A stretch of DNA of 64,000 nt from Acidovorax soli (GTDB taxonomy: Bacteria > Pseudomonadota > Gammaproteobacteria > Burkholderiales > Burkholderiaceae_C): assembly GCF_014207955.1 (NCBI RefSeq), contig NZ_JACHLK010000007.1, positions 248,001 to 312,000 on the forward strand, read 5' to 3'. The notes beneath the pieces were generated by a model that was not told where the DNA came from, did not search any database, and saw only the letters and a program-made list of their open reading frames with translations. The position numbers and the translations under genes were made by a program. Of the stretch, positions 38,807-50,334 are shown piece after piece. Each line of letters starts with the position of its first letter. The stretch's first letter is position 1.

Positions 38807-40036
38807 ATGCCCGTTCATCTTCTTGCCCCCGTCGCCTCCGATCTGCATCCAATTGCCGGTGTCCGCATTGGTGTTGCCGAAGCCGGTGTCCGCAAGGCCA
38901 ACCGCAAGGACCTGACGGTGTTTCTGCTGGACGAAGGCGCCAGCGTGGCCGGCGTGTTCACGCAGAACCGCTTTTGCGCCGCACCTGTGCAGGTGGGGCG
39001 TGAGCACCTGGCAGGTGGCAAGGCCATCCGCGCCATGGTGATCAATACCGGCAATGCCAACGCCGGCACCGGTGCCGACGGGCTGGCGCGTGCGCGTGCG
39101 ATGTGCAAGGCACTGGCCAGCCACTTGAACGTGGCGCCCGAGCAGGTGCTGCCGTTTTCCACCGGCGTGATCATGGAGCCCTTGCCGCTGGACCGCATCG
39201 AGGCCGGCCTGCCCGCGGCCATTGCCGACGCGAAAGCCGACCACTGGGCCCGCGCCGCCGAAGGCATCATGACCACCGACACCCTGCCCAAGGCTTTTTC
39301 CGCCCAGGCGCAGGTGGCTGGCGCCACGGTGTCCATCACCGGCATCAGCAAGGGGGCGGGCATGATCCGCCCCAACATGGCGACCATGCTGGGCTTCCTG
39401 GCGACGGATGCCTGCGTGGCGCCCGAAGTGGTGCAGCAGCTGGTGCGCGTGCTGGCCGATGGCTCGTTCAACCGCGTGACCATTGACGGTGACACGTCCA
39501 CCAACGATTCCTTCGTGCTCGTGGCCACCAACAAGGCCGGCCATACCCCCATCACCGACCTGGCCAGCCCTGAAGGCCAGGCGCTGCAGGCCGCCATGAT
39601 GCAGGTGGCGCAGAAGCTGGCCCAGGCCATCGTGCGCGACGGCGAGGGCGCCACCAAGTTCATCACGGTGCGCGTGGAGGGGGGCAGGACCGGCGACGAA
39701 TGCCGCAAGGTGGCCTATGCCATCGCGCATTCGCCCCTGGTCAAGACGGCCTTCTTCGCCAGCGACCCGAACCTGGGCCGCATTCTCGCGACCGTGGGCT
39801 ATGCAGGCATCGAGGACCTGGACCAGACCGGTATCGACCTGTACCTGGACGATGTGCACGTGGCCGTGCGCGGTGGGCGTAACCCGGCCTACCGCGAGGA
39901 AGACGGCCAGCGTGTGATGAAGCAAAGCGAGATCACCGTGCGCGTGGTGCTGGGCCGTGGCAGCGCGGCCGACACCGTGTGGACCTGCGACTTCAGCCAC
40001 GAATACGTGACCATCAACGCGGACTACCGTTCCTGA
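38807..40036 (+). CDS. argJ: ArgJ, glutamate N-acetyltransferase / ornithine acetyltransferase
   Basis: ArgJ recycles the acetyl group in arginine synthesis. The 409-residue precursor self-cleaves before the nucleophile Thr193 in [10 protein letters not shown], giving alpha and beta chains. [11 protein letters not shown] and [10 protein letters not shown] are further family motifs. Whether it is mono- or bifunctional cannot be told from sequence alone. The ATG at 38807 has GAGAAAGAGA upstream. Confidence 0.95.
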   Translation: MPVHLLAPVASDLHPIAGVRIGVAEAGVRKANRKDLTVFLLDEGASVAGVFTQNRFCAAPVQVGREHLAGGKAIRAMVINTGNANAGTGADGLARARAMCKALASHLNVAPEQVLPFSTGVIMEPLPLDRIEAGLPAAIADAKADHWARAAEGIMTTDTLPKAFSAQAQVAGATVSITGISKGAGMIRPNMATMLGFLATDACVAPEVVQQLVRVLADGSFNRVTIDGDTSTNDSFVLVATNKAGHTPITDLASPEGQALQAAMMQVAQKLAQAIVRDGEGATKFITVRVEGGRTGDECRKVAYAIAHSPLVKTAFFASDPNLGRILATVGYAGIEDLDQTGIDLYLDDVHVAVRGGRNPAYREEDGQRVMKQSEITVRVVLGRGSAADTVWTCDFSHEYVTINADYRS

Positions 40037-40055
40037 GATCGCGAGCCACCGGCCC

Positions 40056-40928
40056 ATGAACCAAGCACTGGAACACCTGATCGCGCGCGCGGAGCAATTG
40101 ATCACCCGCATCGAGGCGGCACTGCCGCAGCCGCTTTCGGCCCCCGACTGGACGGCCTCGATCGCCTGGCGCTACCGCAAGCGCAGCAGCGGCCACGGCA
40201 CGCTGGAGCCTGTGCGCCATGTCGCCACGATGGCCCTCACCGAGCTCAAGGAAATCGATGGGCAGAAGGAAAAGATCGAGCGCAATACACGCCAGTTCGT
40301 GGAGGGCAAGCCCGCCAACAACGTGCTGCTCACGGGGGCACGCGGTACCGGCAAATCCTCACTGATCAAGGCCTGCCTCAATGCCTATGCGCCCCAGGGC
40401 CTGCGCCTGATCGAGGTGGACAAGGCCGACCTGACCGACCTGCCCGACATCGTGGACGTGGTCTCGGGCCGGCCCGAGAAGTTCATTGTGTTTTGTGACG
40501 ACCTGAGCTTCGAAGAGGGCGAGCCGGGTTACAAGGCGCTCAAGTCTATCCTTGACGGATCGGTGGCGGCCGCCACGCCGAATGTGCTGATCTACGCGAC
40601 CAGCAACCGCCGCCATCTGCTGCCCGAGTACATGACCGAGAACCTGACCTACACCCACAGCGAGGATGGCGAGGTGCATCCGGGCGAGGTGGTGGAGGAA
40701 AAAATCTCGCTGTCGGAGCGCTTTGGCCTGTGGGTCAGCTTCTACCCGTTCAGCCAGGATGAGTACCTGGCCATCGTGGCGCAGTGGCTGTCGTCGCTGG
40801 GCATCGCTGCGGACGACATCGTGGCAGCCCGTCCTCAGGCCCTGATCTGGGCATTGGAGCGGGGCTCGCGCAGCGGCCGCGTGGCCTACCAGTTTGCACG
40901 TGACTATGCGGGGCGCAATGGTGGTTGA
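40056..40928 (+). CDS. DUF815 AAA-type ATPase
   Basis: A 290-residue ATPase of the DUF815 family, common but uncharacterised. Walker A is GARGTGKSS near residue 95 and the Walker B-like acidic stretch is FIVFCDDLSFEEGEPGY. YATSNRRHLLPE corresponds to the sensor 1 region. A helical N-terminal domain (1-80) precedes it. It sits between argJ and mutT, and its stop overlaps the mutT start. Confidence 0.88.
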   Translation: MNQALEHLIARAEQLITRIEAALPQPLSAPDWTASIAWRYRKRSSGHGTLEPVRHVATMALTELKEIDGQKEKIERNTRQFVEGKPANNVLLTGARGTGKSSLIKACLNAYAPQGLRLIEVDKADLTDLPDIVDVVSGRPEKFIVFCDDLSFEEGEPGYKALKSILDGSVAAATPNVLIYATSNRRHLLPEYMTENLTYTHSEDGEVHPGEVVEEKISLSERFGLWVSFYPFSQDEYLAIVAQWLSSLGIAADDIVAARPQALIWALERGSRSGRVAYQFARDYAGRNGG

Positions 40929-41379
40929 AGCTGTGGCAAGCGAAGCGGCGGCAGCGCGCAAGCACACCGAGGTGGCCGTAGGCATTCTGGTGCGCCACGA
41001 TGGCGCGCTGTTGTTGTCCACCCGCCCGCCAGGCAAGCCCTATGCGGGCTACTGGGAGTTTCCGGGCGGCAAGCTCGAAGTGGGCGAGACGGTGGAGCAG
41101 GCGCTGCGGCGTGAGCTGGTTGAGGAGCTGGGGGTGGCCATCGGGCCTGCCGAGGTCTGGAAGGTCACCGAGCACGACTACCCGCACGCGCTGGTGCGCC
41201 TGCACTGGTGCAAGGTCCACGCATGGACGGGGGAGTTCGAGATGCGCGAGGGCCAAGCGATGGCCTGGCAGCAGTTGCCCCTGGACGTGAGCCCGGTGCT
41301 GCCGGGCGCGTACCCGGTTCTGCAGTGGTTGTCCGAGGAGCGGGGCATCGCCTTTGTGCCCCCGGAGTCGGATTCCTGA
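40918..41379 (+). CDS. mutT: MutT-like Nudix hydrolase (8-oxo-dGTP diphosphatase)
   Basis: A 153-residue Nudix enzyme with the box GGKLEVGETVEQALRRELVEELG (written across residues about 49-71), preceded by YWEFPGG, which is typical of MutT. MutT removes 8-oxo-dGTP from the nucleotide pool. The ATG overlaps the DUF815 gene by 11 bases. It is convergent with yacG, one base apart. Confidence 0.9.
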   Translation: MVVEAVASEAAAARKHTEVAVGILVRHDGALLLSTRPPGKPYAGYWEFPGGKLEVGETVEQALRRELVEELGVAIGPAEVWKVTEHDYPHALVRLHWCKVHAWTGEFEMREGQAMAWQQLPLDVSPVLPGAYPVLQWLSEERGIAFVPPESDS

Positions 41380-41380
41380 A

Positions 41381-41596
41381 TCAGTGCTGCAGTTTGGGGT
41401 CGCCGTACTGGGCATCGGCGGGAGGGGCTTCGGCGGGCATGCGGAAGTCTTCACTCGCCCAGGCACCCAGGTCCACCTGCTTGCAACGCTCGCTGCAGAA
41501 GGGACGGTAGGGATTGGCCGGGCTGTAGATGCTGTCGCCGCCGCAGGTGGGGCAGACGACGGTCCGGTGGCCTTCTGGCTTGGTGGCGGGGGCCAT
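41381..41596 (-). CDS. yacG: YacG, DNA gyrase inhibitor zinc protein
   Basis: A 71-residue zinc protein with two Cys pairs, CPTCGG and [17 protein letters not shown], the YacG signature. YacG binds GyrB and inhibits gyrase. The ATG at 41596 avoids overlap with zapD; an earlier ATG at 41620 is in frame. Genes zapD, coaE and pilD upstream on the same strand form the well-known pilD-coaE-zapD-yacG arrangement. Confidence 0.92.
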   Translation of the reverse strand: MAPATKPEGHRTVVCPTCGGDSIYSPANPYRPFCSERCKQVDLGAWASEDFRMPAEAPPADAQYGDPKLQH

Positions 41597-41610
41597 GGCA
41601 GGTGTCTCCT

Positions 41611-42366
41611 TCAGGCGCACAGGGTGAGTTCGAACGCGGCATCCTCCGTGCAGGAGTGCAACCGGCCATCGGCCTCCTGGCGCATGAGCCGCACCGAGAC
41701 GATCAGACGGTTGCCGCTGATTTCCGGAATGAGCCCCAGGGTGGGATCCATGCGCAGGCGCAGCAACTGGAAGGTGCGGCCCTGGGGCAGGTTCTGCTGG
41801 AACTGGCCACGCTCGGCGGCCACCTTCTGCGGCACGCCCGAGTCACGCAGCAGCTTGAGCAGCACATAGATGGATTCGGCCATGGGCGCCAGGGTGGAGG
41901 CCCATTCCTGCAGCGCGTTCTGGCGGTAGGCCACGTCGCGGTGCTGCCAGGCATAGTAGGCGGGCAGGTCGAAGCCGCAGGTGCCGCCCGGAATTCCCAC
42001 GCGGCTGCGGATGCTCATCAGCCAGTCGTTCTCTGTGAGGGCATGGCCAGATTTGCCGCTTTGTGTGTTCAGTGCGGTGAAGCAATGGTCCAGCTGCGTG
42101 ATGACCGTTTCCAGTGCGGCTTCCGAGATGGACGGGTTGCCGCGGTAGCCTTCCAGTTGGTGCTTGTGCTTCTCGATGTCCTTGAGAACGTCCGCTTTCA
42201 GGTCGGCGCGGGCAGCCACGTCCATGATCTCGAAGATCGTGACCAGTGCGAAATGGTGGTCCAGGGCGTGGGAGCGCGGGATCAGTTCGCCGAGCCGGCG
42301 AAACAGCTGCTCCAGACGCAGGTACGTTCTGAGGCGCTCGTTGAAAGGGTATTCGTAAAGGATCAC
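41611..42366 (-). CDS. zapD: ZapD, Z-ring-associated cell division protein
   Basis: ZapD (YacF) cross-links FtsZ filaments. The 251-residue protein begins [22 protein letters not shown], the family N-terminus, from a GTG codon at 42366. [20 protein letters not shown] and the later beta domain match the family. It lies between coaE and yacG. Confidence 0.94.
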   Translation of the reverse strand: MILYEYPFNERLRTYLRLEQLFRRLGELIPRSHALDHHFALVTIFEIMDVAARADLKADVLKDIEKHKHQLEGYRGNPSISEAALETVITQLDHCFTALNTQSGKSGHALTENDWLMSIRSRVGIPGGTCGFDLPAYYAWQHRDVAYRQNALQEWASTLAPMAESIYVLLKLLRDSGVPQKVAAERGQFQQNLPQGRTFQLLRLRMDPTLGLIPEISGNRLIVSVRLMRQEADGRLHSCTEDAAFELTLCA

Positions 42367-42464
42367 GCTGGCGGGTTCCCGGGGCTCTCAGGGTATTTTG
42401 CGGCACCGTGCACCGTGGATCACTGCCCGTCAAAGCGGGAGGGGCCCACAGGCGTGCGCATGCA

Positions 42465-43064
42465 TCATAGCCCGAACAGCCGTCCCAGTTGCTCGGCCTG
42501 GGCCTGTAATTGCGTCAATGTGCAGAGAGGGCCGTTGTGCACGACGGCATCTGCCGCTGCGCGGCGTGCCGGCCGACTGGCCTGGTGGGAAAGAATGGCC
42601 TGCACGGCTTCGCGCGCGAGACCGCTGCGCTGGACCACCCGCTCGATCTGGGTTTCGGCCGGGCAGTCGATCACCACCACGGCATCGAGCTGGCGGGCCC
42701 AGCGCCCGGACTCCACGAGCAGGGGAATGTCGTGCACGATCAGGCGCTTGCCATCCTGCTGGGCCTGGCGAGCGCCTTCGGCACTGAATTGCGTCACCAG
42801 CGGATGCACGATGGACTCCAGGCGCATTCGCGCATTCCCGTCGGAAAAGGCCAGGGCACGCATGCGGGCCCGGTCGAGTGCGCCGGAGGCATCGACATAG
42901 TCGGGCCCGAAGGTCTGCCGGATCGCATCGATGGCCGCACCGCCCGGACCGGTCACGCTGCGCGCGATCTGGTCGGCGTCGATCAGTGCTGCGCCCTGGG
43001 ACGCCAGCAATTGGCCGAACGTGCTCTTGCCGCTGCCGATACCTCCGGTCAGGCCGATGCGCAT
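42465..43064 (-). CDS. coaE: CoaE, dephospho-CoA kinase
   Basis: CoaE performs the last step of coenzyme A synthesis, phosphorylating dephospho-CoA. The 199-residue protein has the P-loop GGIGSGKST (8-16), DADQIARSV and the lid region around IPLLVESGRW. It starts two bases after the pilD stop. Confidence 0.95.
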   Translation of the reverse strand: MRIGLTGGIGSGKSTFGQLLASQGAALIDADQIARSVTGPGGAAIDAIRQTFGPDYVDASGALDRARMRALAFSDGNARMRLESIVHPLVTQFSAEGARQAQQDGKRLIVHDIPLLVESGRWARQLDAVVVIDCPAETQIERVVQRSGLAREAVQAILSHQASRPARRAAADAVVHNGPLCTLTQLQAQAEQLGRLFGL

Positions 43065-43066
43065 GG

Positions 43067-43987
43067 CTACAGCCCGAGGAGACCCAGCACCGCCTGCATA
43101 ATGCTTTCGGGGGTGAACACCATGGACACCAAGCCTGCTCCAACTAAGAATGGGCCGAAAGGGACATATCCGCCTTCCCGCAGTCGATTTCGGAATTTCA
43201 TGACCAAGCCCACGATGGCGCCGACGATGGAGGCCATCAAGATAATGGGGAGTAGGGCTTGCCAGCCATACCAGGCGCCAAGCACGGCAAACAGCTTGAA
43301 GTCGCCATAGCCCATGCCCTCCTTGCCGGTGGCGAGCTTGAATCCCCAGTACACGATCCACAGAGACAGATAGCCAGCTGCAGCGCCTACCACCGAGGTA
43401 GCCGCAGGAACACCGGTCCAGCCCAGCGTCGAAGCAAGCAACCCTGTCCACAGCAAGGGCAGGGTGATGTCATCAGGCAGCAGGGTGGTGTCCCAGTCGA
43501 TCATCGCAAGCGTTACCATCGCTGCAGCAAATCCGCACCAGATCAGGGTGGGTAATGACAATCCCCCCCAATGGCCCAGAAACGCGAACAGGCCCGCGGT
43601 GCTCAGCTCCACCAAAGGGTAGCGCACACTGATGTTTACCCCGCAGGACGAGCATTTGCCCCGCAGGACTAAATAGCTCAGGACGGGTATGTTTTCATAC
43701 CATTGCACCATGTGCCCACAGGCTTGGCAGCGCGAGCGCGGAACCAGCAGATTGAAGGGCTCTGGATTGAACGGCTCTGAAACGGGTGGAAGCACCGCAG
43801 CTAGCTCTGCCGTCGTAGCGCTAGTGGTTTGCCGGGCTGCACGCTCTGCCGCATAAGCGGCTACTTCTGCATCCCACTGCCGCTCCATCATCTTGGGCAG
43901 CCGGTAGATCACCACATTCAGGAAACTGCCGATCATCAAACCGAACAAGCCGACCAGCGCGGCACTCCACCACGGATCCAGGAGCAT
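43067..43987 (-). CDS. pilD: PilD, type IV prepilin peptidase / N-methyltransferase
   Basis: PilD cleaves the leader of prepilins and pseudopilins and methylates the new N-terminus at the inner membrane. The 306-residue protein has four zinc-binding cysteines (Cys87, Cys90, Cys112, Cys115) and the catalytic aspartates in MIDWDTTLLPDD (about 164) and GMGYGDFKL. About eight membrane helices are seen. ATG at 43987 overlaps the pilC stop by one base. The N-terminal loop (about 38-80) is longer than in Pseudomonas. Confidence 0.94.
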   Translation of the reverse strand: MLLDPWWSAALVGLFGLMIGSFLNVVIYRLPKMMERQWDAEVAAYAAERAARQTTSATTAELAAVLPPVSEPFNPEPFNLLVPRSRCQACGHMVQWYENIPVLSYLVLRGKCSSCGVNISVRYPLVELSTAGLFAFLGHWGGLSLPTLIWCGFAAAMVTLAMIDWDTTLLPDDITLPLLWTGLLASTLGWTGVPAATSVVGAAAGYLSLWIVYWGFKLATGKEGMGYGDFKLFAVLGAWYGWQALLPIILMASIVGAIVGLVMKFRNRLREGGYVPFGPFLVGAGLVSMVFTPESIMQAVLGLLGL

Positions 43988-45207
43988 CAAACAACCTGGC
44001 CGAGTTTGAAGATGGGCAGGTACATAGCCACCACGATGCCACCAATCAGGGATCCCAGAAACACAATGATGATCGGCTCCATGAGGCTGGACAAACCCGC
44101 GACCATTTCGTCTACCTCGGCTTCATAGAAGTCCGCTGCTTTTCCCAGCATGTGATCGATAGAACCCGACTCTTCACCGATTGCGCACATTTGCAGCACC
44201 ATCGATGGGAAAACGTTGGCATTGCCCATGGCCGCCGTCAGGCTGGTGCCTGTGGAGACCTCTTGTTGGATTTTCTCGGTAGCGGCAAGATACACAAAGT
44301 TACCAGACGCACCTCCGACGGAATCGAGCGCTTCGACCAGGGGGACTCCAGCCGCAAACATGGTAGCCAATGTTCGTGTCCAGCGGGCGACACAGGATTT
44401 ATCGATCAGCACCCCAAAAATAGGCATCTTCAGCAAAGCGCGGTCCATGAAGCGCTGCATCTTCTCGCTTCGCTTCCAGGCTTGCATGAAGAAATAGAAG
44501 CCACCTCCAATCACCCCGAAGATCAGCCACCACCATTTGACAAAAATTTCACTAATGGCCATCACAAACAAGGTGGGGGCGGGCAGGTCGGCGCCAAACG
44601 AGGTGAATACTTCCTTGAAAGCGGGGACCACGAAAATCATGATCACCGTGACCACCACAAAGGCCACAATAATCACCGAGATGGGGTACATCAGTGCTGA
44701 CTTGATCTTGGACTTGATGGCCTCCGTTTTTTCCATGTAGGTGGCCAGACGGTCCAGCAGCGCTTCCAGAATACCTGCTGCTTCACCGGCTTCCACCAGG
44801 TTGCAGTACAGGGTGTCGAAGTACAGGGGATGCTTGCGAAAGGCCGCATTCAGCGAAGTCCCTGTTTCCACATCAGTGCGGATATCGTTGAGCAGCTTGG
44901 TTACGCTGGCATTGGTGTTGCCGCGGCCGACAATGTCGAACGATTGCAGCAGCGGCACCCCAGCCTTCATCATGGTGGCCAGTTGGCGCGTGAACAGGGC
45001 GATGTCCTTGGGCTTGATCTTCTTGCCCGACTTCATCCGCCGTTTCTTGATCTTGGTCGGGAACACGCCCTGGCGGCGCAGCGTGGCCTGGACTTGGTTC
45101 TCGCCCCCTGCGCGGATTTCCCCGCGCACGATCTTGCCTGCGCGGTCCTTGCCTTCCCATTCGAAGACGAATTCCTTGATGTCCTTGGTTGCTACTGCAG
45201 TCGCCAT
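43987..45207 (-). CDS. pilC: PilC, type IV pilus inner-membrane platform protein
   Basis: PilC couples the PilB/PilT motors to the pilus base. The 406-residue protein has two T2SSF domains, around residues 70-195 (FTRQLATMMKAGVPLLQSFDIVG) and 275-395 (WTRTLATMFAAGVPLVEALDSV), with three membrane helices. It lies between pilB and pilD. Confidence 0.96.
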   Translation of the reverse strand: MATAVATKDIKEFVFEWEGKDRAGKIVRGEIRAGGENQVQATLRRQGVFPTKIKKRRMKSGKKIKPKDIALFTRQLATMMKAGVPLLQSFDIVGRGNTNASVTKLLNDIRTDVETGTSLNAAFRKHPLYFDTLYCNLVEAGEAAGILEALLDRLATYMEKTEAIKSKIKSALMYPISVIIVAFVVVTVIMIFVVPAFKEVFTSFGADLPAPTLFVMAISEIFVKWWWLIFGVIGGGFYFFMQAWKRSEKMQRFMDRALLKMPIFGVLIDKSCVARWTRTLATMFAAGVPLVEALDSVGGASGNFVYLAATEKIQQEVSTGTSLTAAMGNANVFPSMVLQMCAIGEESGSIDHMLGKAADFYEAEVDEMVAGLSSLMEPIIIVFLGSLIGGIVVAMYLPIFKLGQVV

Positions 45208-45235
45208 GGTGTTCCCCGTCGCTACTCTGTAATGT

Positions 45236-46975
45236 TTATTCGTTGGTCACGGCCAGCACCTCTTCGAGAGAGGTCAGACCCAGCTTGGCCTTGTGCAGTG
45301 CTGCCTCGCGCAGGGAGCGCACGCCTTCACTTCGGGCCTGCTCCGCGATCTCCAGAGCGCTGCCATCGCGCAGAATGATGCGCTGGATTTCTTCTGTGAT
45401 CGGCATGACCTGGTAGATGCCGACCCGGCCCTTGTATCCATTGTTGCAGGCGGAGCACCCCACGGGGCGATAAGGCACCCATGAGCCATCGAGCTCCTCG
45501 TCGGAGTAGCCCGCATCCACCAGGGCTTCGTGCGGAATGTCTGCGGGCGCCTTGCAGTTGGGGCACAGGCGCCGGGCCAGACGTTGCGCCGTGATCAGGA
45601 TGACGCTGGAAGCGATATTGAACGGCGCGATGCCCATGTTGCGCATGCGCGTGAGCGTCGTTGGCGCATCGTTGGTGTGCAGCGTAGACAGCACCAAGTG
45701 GCCCGTCTGGGCTGCCTTGATCGAGATATCGGCTGTTTCCAGGTCGCGGATTTCCCCCACCATGATGATGTCGGGATCCTGGCGCAGAAAGGACTTGAGT
45801 GCGACGGCAAAGGTCAGGCCGGCCTTGTCATTGACGTTGACCTGGTTCACGCCGGGCAGGTTGATTTCCGACGGATCTTCTGCCGTGGCGATGTTCACCC
45901 CTGGCTTGTTGAGCAGGTTCAGGCAGGTGTACAAAGACACCGTCTTGCCCGAGCCCGTGGGGCCGGTCACCAGAATCATGCCGTAGGGGCGGCTGATAGC
46001 GTCTAGCAGGCGGGCCTTTTCCTCGGGTTCGTAGCCCAGTGCATCGATACCCAGCTTGGCGCTGGACGGATCCAGGATACGGATCACGATCTTTTCGCCA
46101 AACAGCGTGGGCAGGGTGCTCACCCGAAAATCGATGACCCGATCGGGGCCGATTTTCAATTTCATCTTCCCGTCCTGCGGCACCCGCTTTTCGGAAATAT
46201 CCATGCGCGAAATCACCTTGATGCGCGAAGCCAGCTTGTCCTTGATGGCAATCGGCGGCGAGGTGATTTCCCGGAGTTCTCCGTCGATGCGGAAGCGCAC
46301 GCGGTACTGATGCTCATAGGGCTCGAAATGCAGGTCGGACGCTCGCATATTGAAGGCATCAAGCAGCATCTTGTGCAGGAACTTGACGACAGGCGCGTCT
46401 TCCACGTCCGACGCCGCGCCAGCATCAGCGGCGTCGGGTTCTTCTTCAACAGGAATATCGTCGAACTCGAAATCCCCGCCGCTGGTCATGGCCTCCATCG
46501 ACTCGGACGTCGATTTCGTGGTGCTTTCAACCAGTCGGTTCAGTTTGTCATATTCAGCGATAATCCAATCCACGCCCATCTGGGTGGTGAACTTGATTTT
46601 CTCGGCGGCCTCCTGGTCGGTCGGGTCTGCCGTGGCGACGATCAAGCGGTTGTTGCGTTTGCTCAGCACCACCACCCGGTAGGCTTGGCAGATCTTCGCA
46701 TCCAGCAGATCCTTGGGCAGCCGCAGGGGGTCAATGGCCTCCAGGTCCAGCAAAGGGGCGCCAAAGACGGCCGATACCGTATGGGCCAGGTCGCCGGCAG
46801 AGACAACCCCCGAACCGGTTAACTCGGCTATAAAGCTGGTGCGGCTGGTTTGTGACTTTTTGTAAATATCCTCGGCTGCCTTCTGGGTCAGCTTTCCCGC
46901 AGACATCAACGCCCGGCCCAAGCCCGGAAGGGCTATTGCAGGTGTTTCTTTCTGAGCAGTATCTACAGCAGCCAT
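45236..46975 (-). CDS. pilB: PilB, type IV pilus extension ATPase
   Basis: PilB powers pilin assembly. The 579-residue protein has an N-terminal T2SSE_N domain (about 20-150) and a AAA-like ATPase domain with Walker A GPTGSGKT (about 337), the Asp box and Walker B region MVGEIRDLETADIS, and four zinc cysteines (CPNCK and CSACN). It is first in the pilB-pilC-pilD run. A 138-base gap separates it from tRNA-Pro upstream. Confidence 0.96.
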   Translation of the reverse strand: MAAVDTAQKETPAIALPGLGRALMSAGKLTQKAAEDIYKKSQTSRTSFIAELTGSGVVSAGDLAHTVSAVFGAPLLDLEAIDPLRLPKDLLDAKICQAYRVVVLSKRNNRLIVATADPTDQEAAEKIKFTTQMGVDWIIAEYDKLNRLVESTTKSTSESMEAMTSGGDFEFDDIPVEEEPDAADAGAASDVEDAPVVKFLHKMLLDAFNMRASDLHFEPYEHQYRVRFRIDGELREITSPPIAIKDKLASRIKVISRMDISEKRVPQDGKMKLKIGPDRVIDFRVSTLPTLFGEKIVIRILDPSSAKLGIDALGYEPEEKARLLDAISRPYGMILVTGPTGSGKTVSLYTCLNLLNKPGVNIATAEDPSEINLPGVNQVNVNDKAGLTFAVALKSFLRQDPDIIMVGEIRDLETADISIKAAQTGHLVLSTLHTNDAPTTLTRMRNMGIAPFNIASSVILITAQRLARRLCPNCKAPADIPHEALVDAGYSDEELDGSWVPYRPVGCSACNNGYKGRVGIYQVMPITEEIQRIILRDGSALEIAEQARSEGVRSLREAALHKAKLGLTSLEEVLAVTNE

Positions 46976-47113
46976 GTAACCGGTAATGTGTTAGGAATTG
47001 AACAGCAGGCCATCCTATCATCGCCTATTGGCAAAGACCTGTACAGCTTTGCATATTGGCGCCTGAACCACAGTTCAAAATGAATTTGCCATGCGACACC
47101 CTCCGTAGGACGG

Positions 47114-47190
47114 TGGTCGGGGTGAGAGGATTCGAACCTCCGGCCTCTACGTCCCGAACGTAGCGCTCTACCAGGCTAAGCTACACCCCG
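47114..47190 (-). tRNA. tRNA-Pro (anticodon CGG)
   Basis: On the minus strand the 77 bases begin CGGGGTGTAGC and end ACCCCGACCA. The anticodon loop TTCGGGA has anticodon CGG, flanked by CTACG/CGTAG. The T arm is GGAGGTTCGAATCCTCT, pairing at its ends with one irregularity, and CCA is encoded. It lies between ispB and pilB on the same strand. Confidence 0.95.
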
Positions 47191-47239
47191 TATGGCGCCC
47201 GTGGGGCGCCAGGACCTGTGGGTCGCATGAGGGCACGGC

Positions 47240-48226
47240 CTATGCGCGACGGTCCAGCAATTGAGACGCCAAGTGTAGCAAACCGGCGGTGTAATCGTTG
47301 CCCGGCAGGGCCTGCAGAGCGGCAATGGCTCTGCGGGCCTCTGCAGTCGCTGCGGCCCGGGTGACTTCCAGTGCGCCGGTTTCGCGGACAATGGCAATGA
47401 TGGCGGGGAGTTGCTCGGTGGAGCCTTGCTCGATGGCCTCCCGGATGATCGCGGCCTGGGCCGCCGTGCCGCGTTGCATGGCTGCAATCAGCGGCAGGGT
47501 GGATTTGCCTTCGCGCAGGTCATCTCCCAGGTTCTTGCCCATCTCGCTGGCGTCGCCGTCGTAGTCGAGCACGTCGTCGATGATCTGGAATGCCGTGCCC
47601 AGGGCCTGGCCATAGGAGGCGCAGGCGTCTTCGAGTTCGGGGGGGCTGCCTGCAAGGACGGCGCCCAGGCGCGCGCTGGCCTCAAAGAGCTTGGCCGTCT
47701 TGGAGCGGATCACCCGTAGATATCCCTCCTCGTCCAGTGAGGCGTCGTGCATGTTCATCAGCTGCTGCACCTCGCCCTCAGCAATCACGTTGGTGGCTTC
47801 CGAGAGGATTTCCATGACCCGCATGCTGCCGGTCTCGACCATCATCTGGAAGGAGCGCGTATGCAGGAAATCGCCCACCAGCACGCTGGCCGGGTTGCCG
47901 AAGGTCTCGTTGGCCGTCGCGCGACCACGGCGCAGGGTGGATGCATCGACCACGTCATCGTGGAGCAGCGTGGCGGTGTGGATCAGCTCGACCACGGCAG
48001 CCAGGCCGAAGCGGTGGGCGCCGCGGTAGCCCAGGGCGCCGCAGATGAGCAGCAGCAGCGCTGGCCGCAGCCGCTTGCCGCCTGCAGCAATGATGTACTG
48101 CGAAATCTGCCCGACCAGCGGGACAGAGGAGGTCAGGCGTGCGGCAATCACCCGATCCACCTCGTGCATGTCGGCGGCGATGAGCGTGAGTGCGGGCGTG
48201 GCGGCTGGTTGGGAGTGGTCAGTCAA
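47240..48226 (-). CDS. ispB: IspB-like polyprenyl diphosphate synthase
   Basis: A trans-prenyltransferase that makes the side chain of ubiquinone (octaprenyl in many Comamonadaceae). The 328-residue protein has the two Asp-rich motifs, [10 protein letters not shown] and [12 protein letters not shown], and [12 protein letters not shown]. The preferred start is TTG at 48226 ([20 protein letters not shown]); an ATG at 48268 adds 14 residues and overlaps the region in front of rplU. Chain length is not determined by sequence inspection. Confidence 0.92.
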   Translation of the reverse strand: MTDHSQPAATPALTLIAADMHEVDRVIAARLTSSVPLVGQISQYIIAAGGKRLRPALLLLICGALGYRGAHRFGLAAVVELIHTATLLHDDVVDASTLRRGRATANETFGNPASVLVGDFLHTRSFQMMVETGSMRVMEILSEATNVIAEGEVQQLMNMHDASLDEEGYLRVIRSKTAKLFEASARLGAVLAGSPPELEDACASYGQALGTAFQIIDDVLDYDGDASEMGKNLGDDLREGKSTLPLIAAMQRGTAAQAAIIREAIEQGSTEQLPAIIAIVRETGALEVTRAAATAEARRAIAALQALPGNDYTAGLLHLASQLLDRRA

Positions 48227-48317
48227 GATAGGAGCGCTCGAAGTGCAGCGGATTATAGGAACGGCCATGGCCTTCCTGCCGTGGCGGTGCCCCACGTTTG
48301 CGGCGGATGTCGCTGGC

Positions 48318-48346
48318 TTGCCACGATCTGCTGCCTGTGCTAAAAT
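48318..48346 (+). promoter_or_regulatory. Sigma-70 promoter of rplU-rpmA
   Basis: TTGCCA (48318-48323) and TAAAAT (48341-48346) are separated by exactly 17 bases, a strong match to the consensus. The promoter lies 50 bases before the rplU ATG, in the gap shared with the divergent ispB gene. Confidence 0.75.
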
Positions 48347-48395
48347 CGAGGGCTCTGCGGAAATCCGTCTGCAGAACTCATATCAAGAGGTCAAC

Positions 48396-48707
48396 ATGTA
48401 CGCGGTCATAAAAACCGGCGGCAAGCAGTATCGCGTTGCTTCCGGCGAAAAAATCAAAGTAGAACAGATTGCTGCGGACGTAGGCCAGGAAATTGTGATC
48501 GACCAGGTTCTGGCTGTCGGCAACGGCGCTGAACTGAAGGTAGGCACGCCCCTGGTGTCCGGTGCAACGGTCAAAGCCACTGTCGTGGCACACGGCAAGC
48601 ACGACAAAGTGCACATCTTCAAGATGCGCCGTCGCAAGCACTATCAGAAACGCCAAGGTCATCGCCAGCAGTTCACCGAACTGCAAATCGGTGTGATCGC
48701 TGCTTAA
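48396..48707 (+). CDS. rplU: Ribosomal protein bL21
   Basis: bL21 binds 23S rRNA in the large subunit. The 103-residue protein starts [14 protein letters not shown] and includes [23 protein letters not shown], the basic signature of the family. It is followed after 15 bases by rpmA, the universal pairing. Confidence 0.97.
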   Translation: MYAVIKTGGKQYRVASGEKIKVEQIAADVGQEIVIDQVLAVGNGAELKVGTPLVSGATVKATVVAHGKHDKVHIFKMRRRKHYQKRQGHRQQFTELQIGVIAA

Positions 48708-48722
48708 TCGGGAGCTGATGTC

Positions 48723-50232
<1,510 letters not shown>

Positions 50233-50334
50233 CCTGGCGGGATGTGCAAGCCCCGGTTTTCCCTGGGGCGACCATACAGAACACAATGCGGTGGCCGCCA
50301 AGGCAACCCAGCGACAGAGGCAATAGAAGCAAAA

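Noticed and set aside
47191..47208. GGCGCC-type hairpin as ispB terminator
   Set aside because: It lacks a T-run on the minus strand and lies directly before tRNA-Pro; more likely a processing-region structure or chance.
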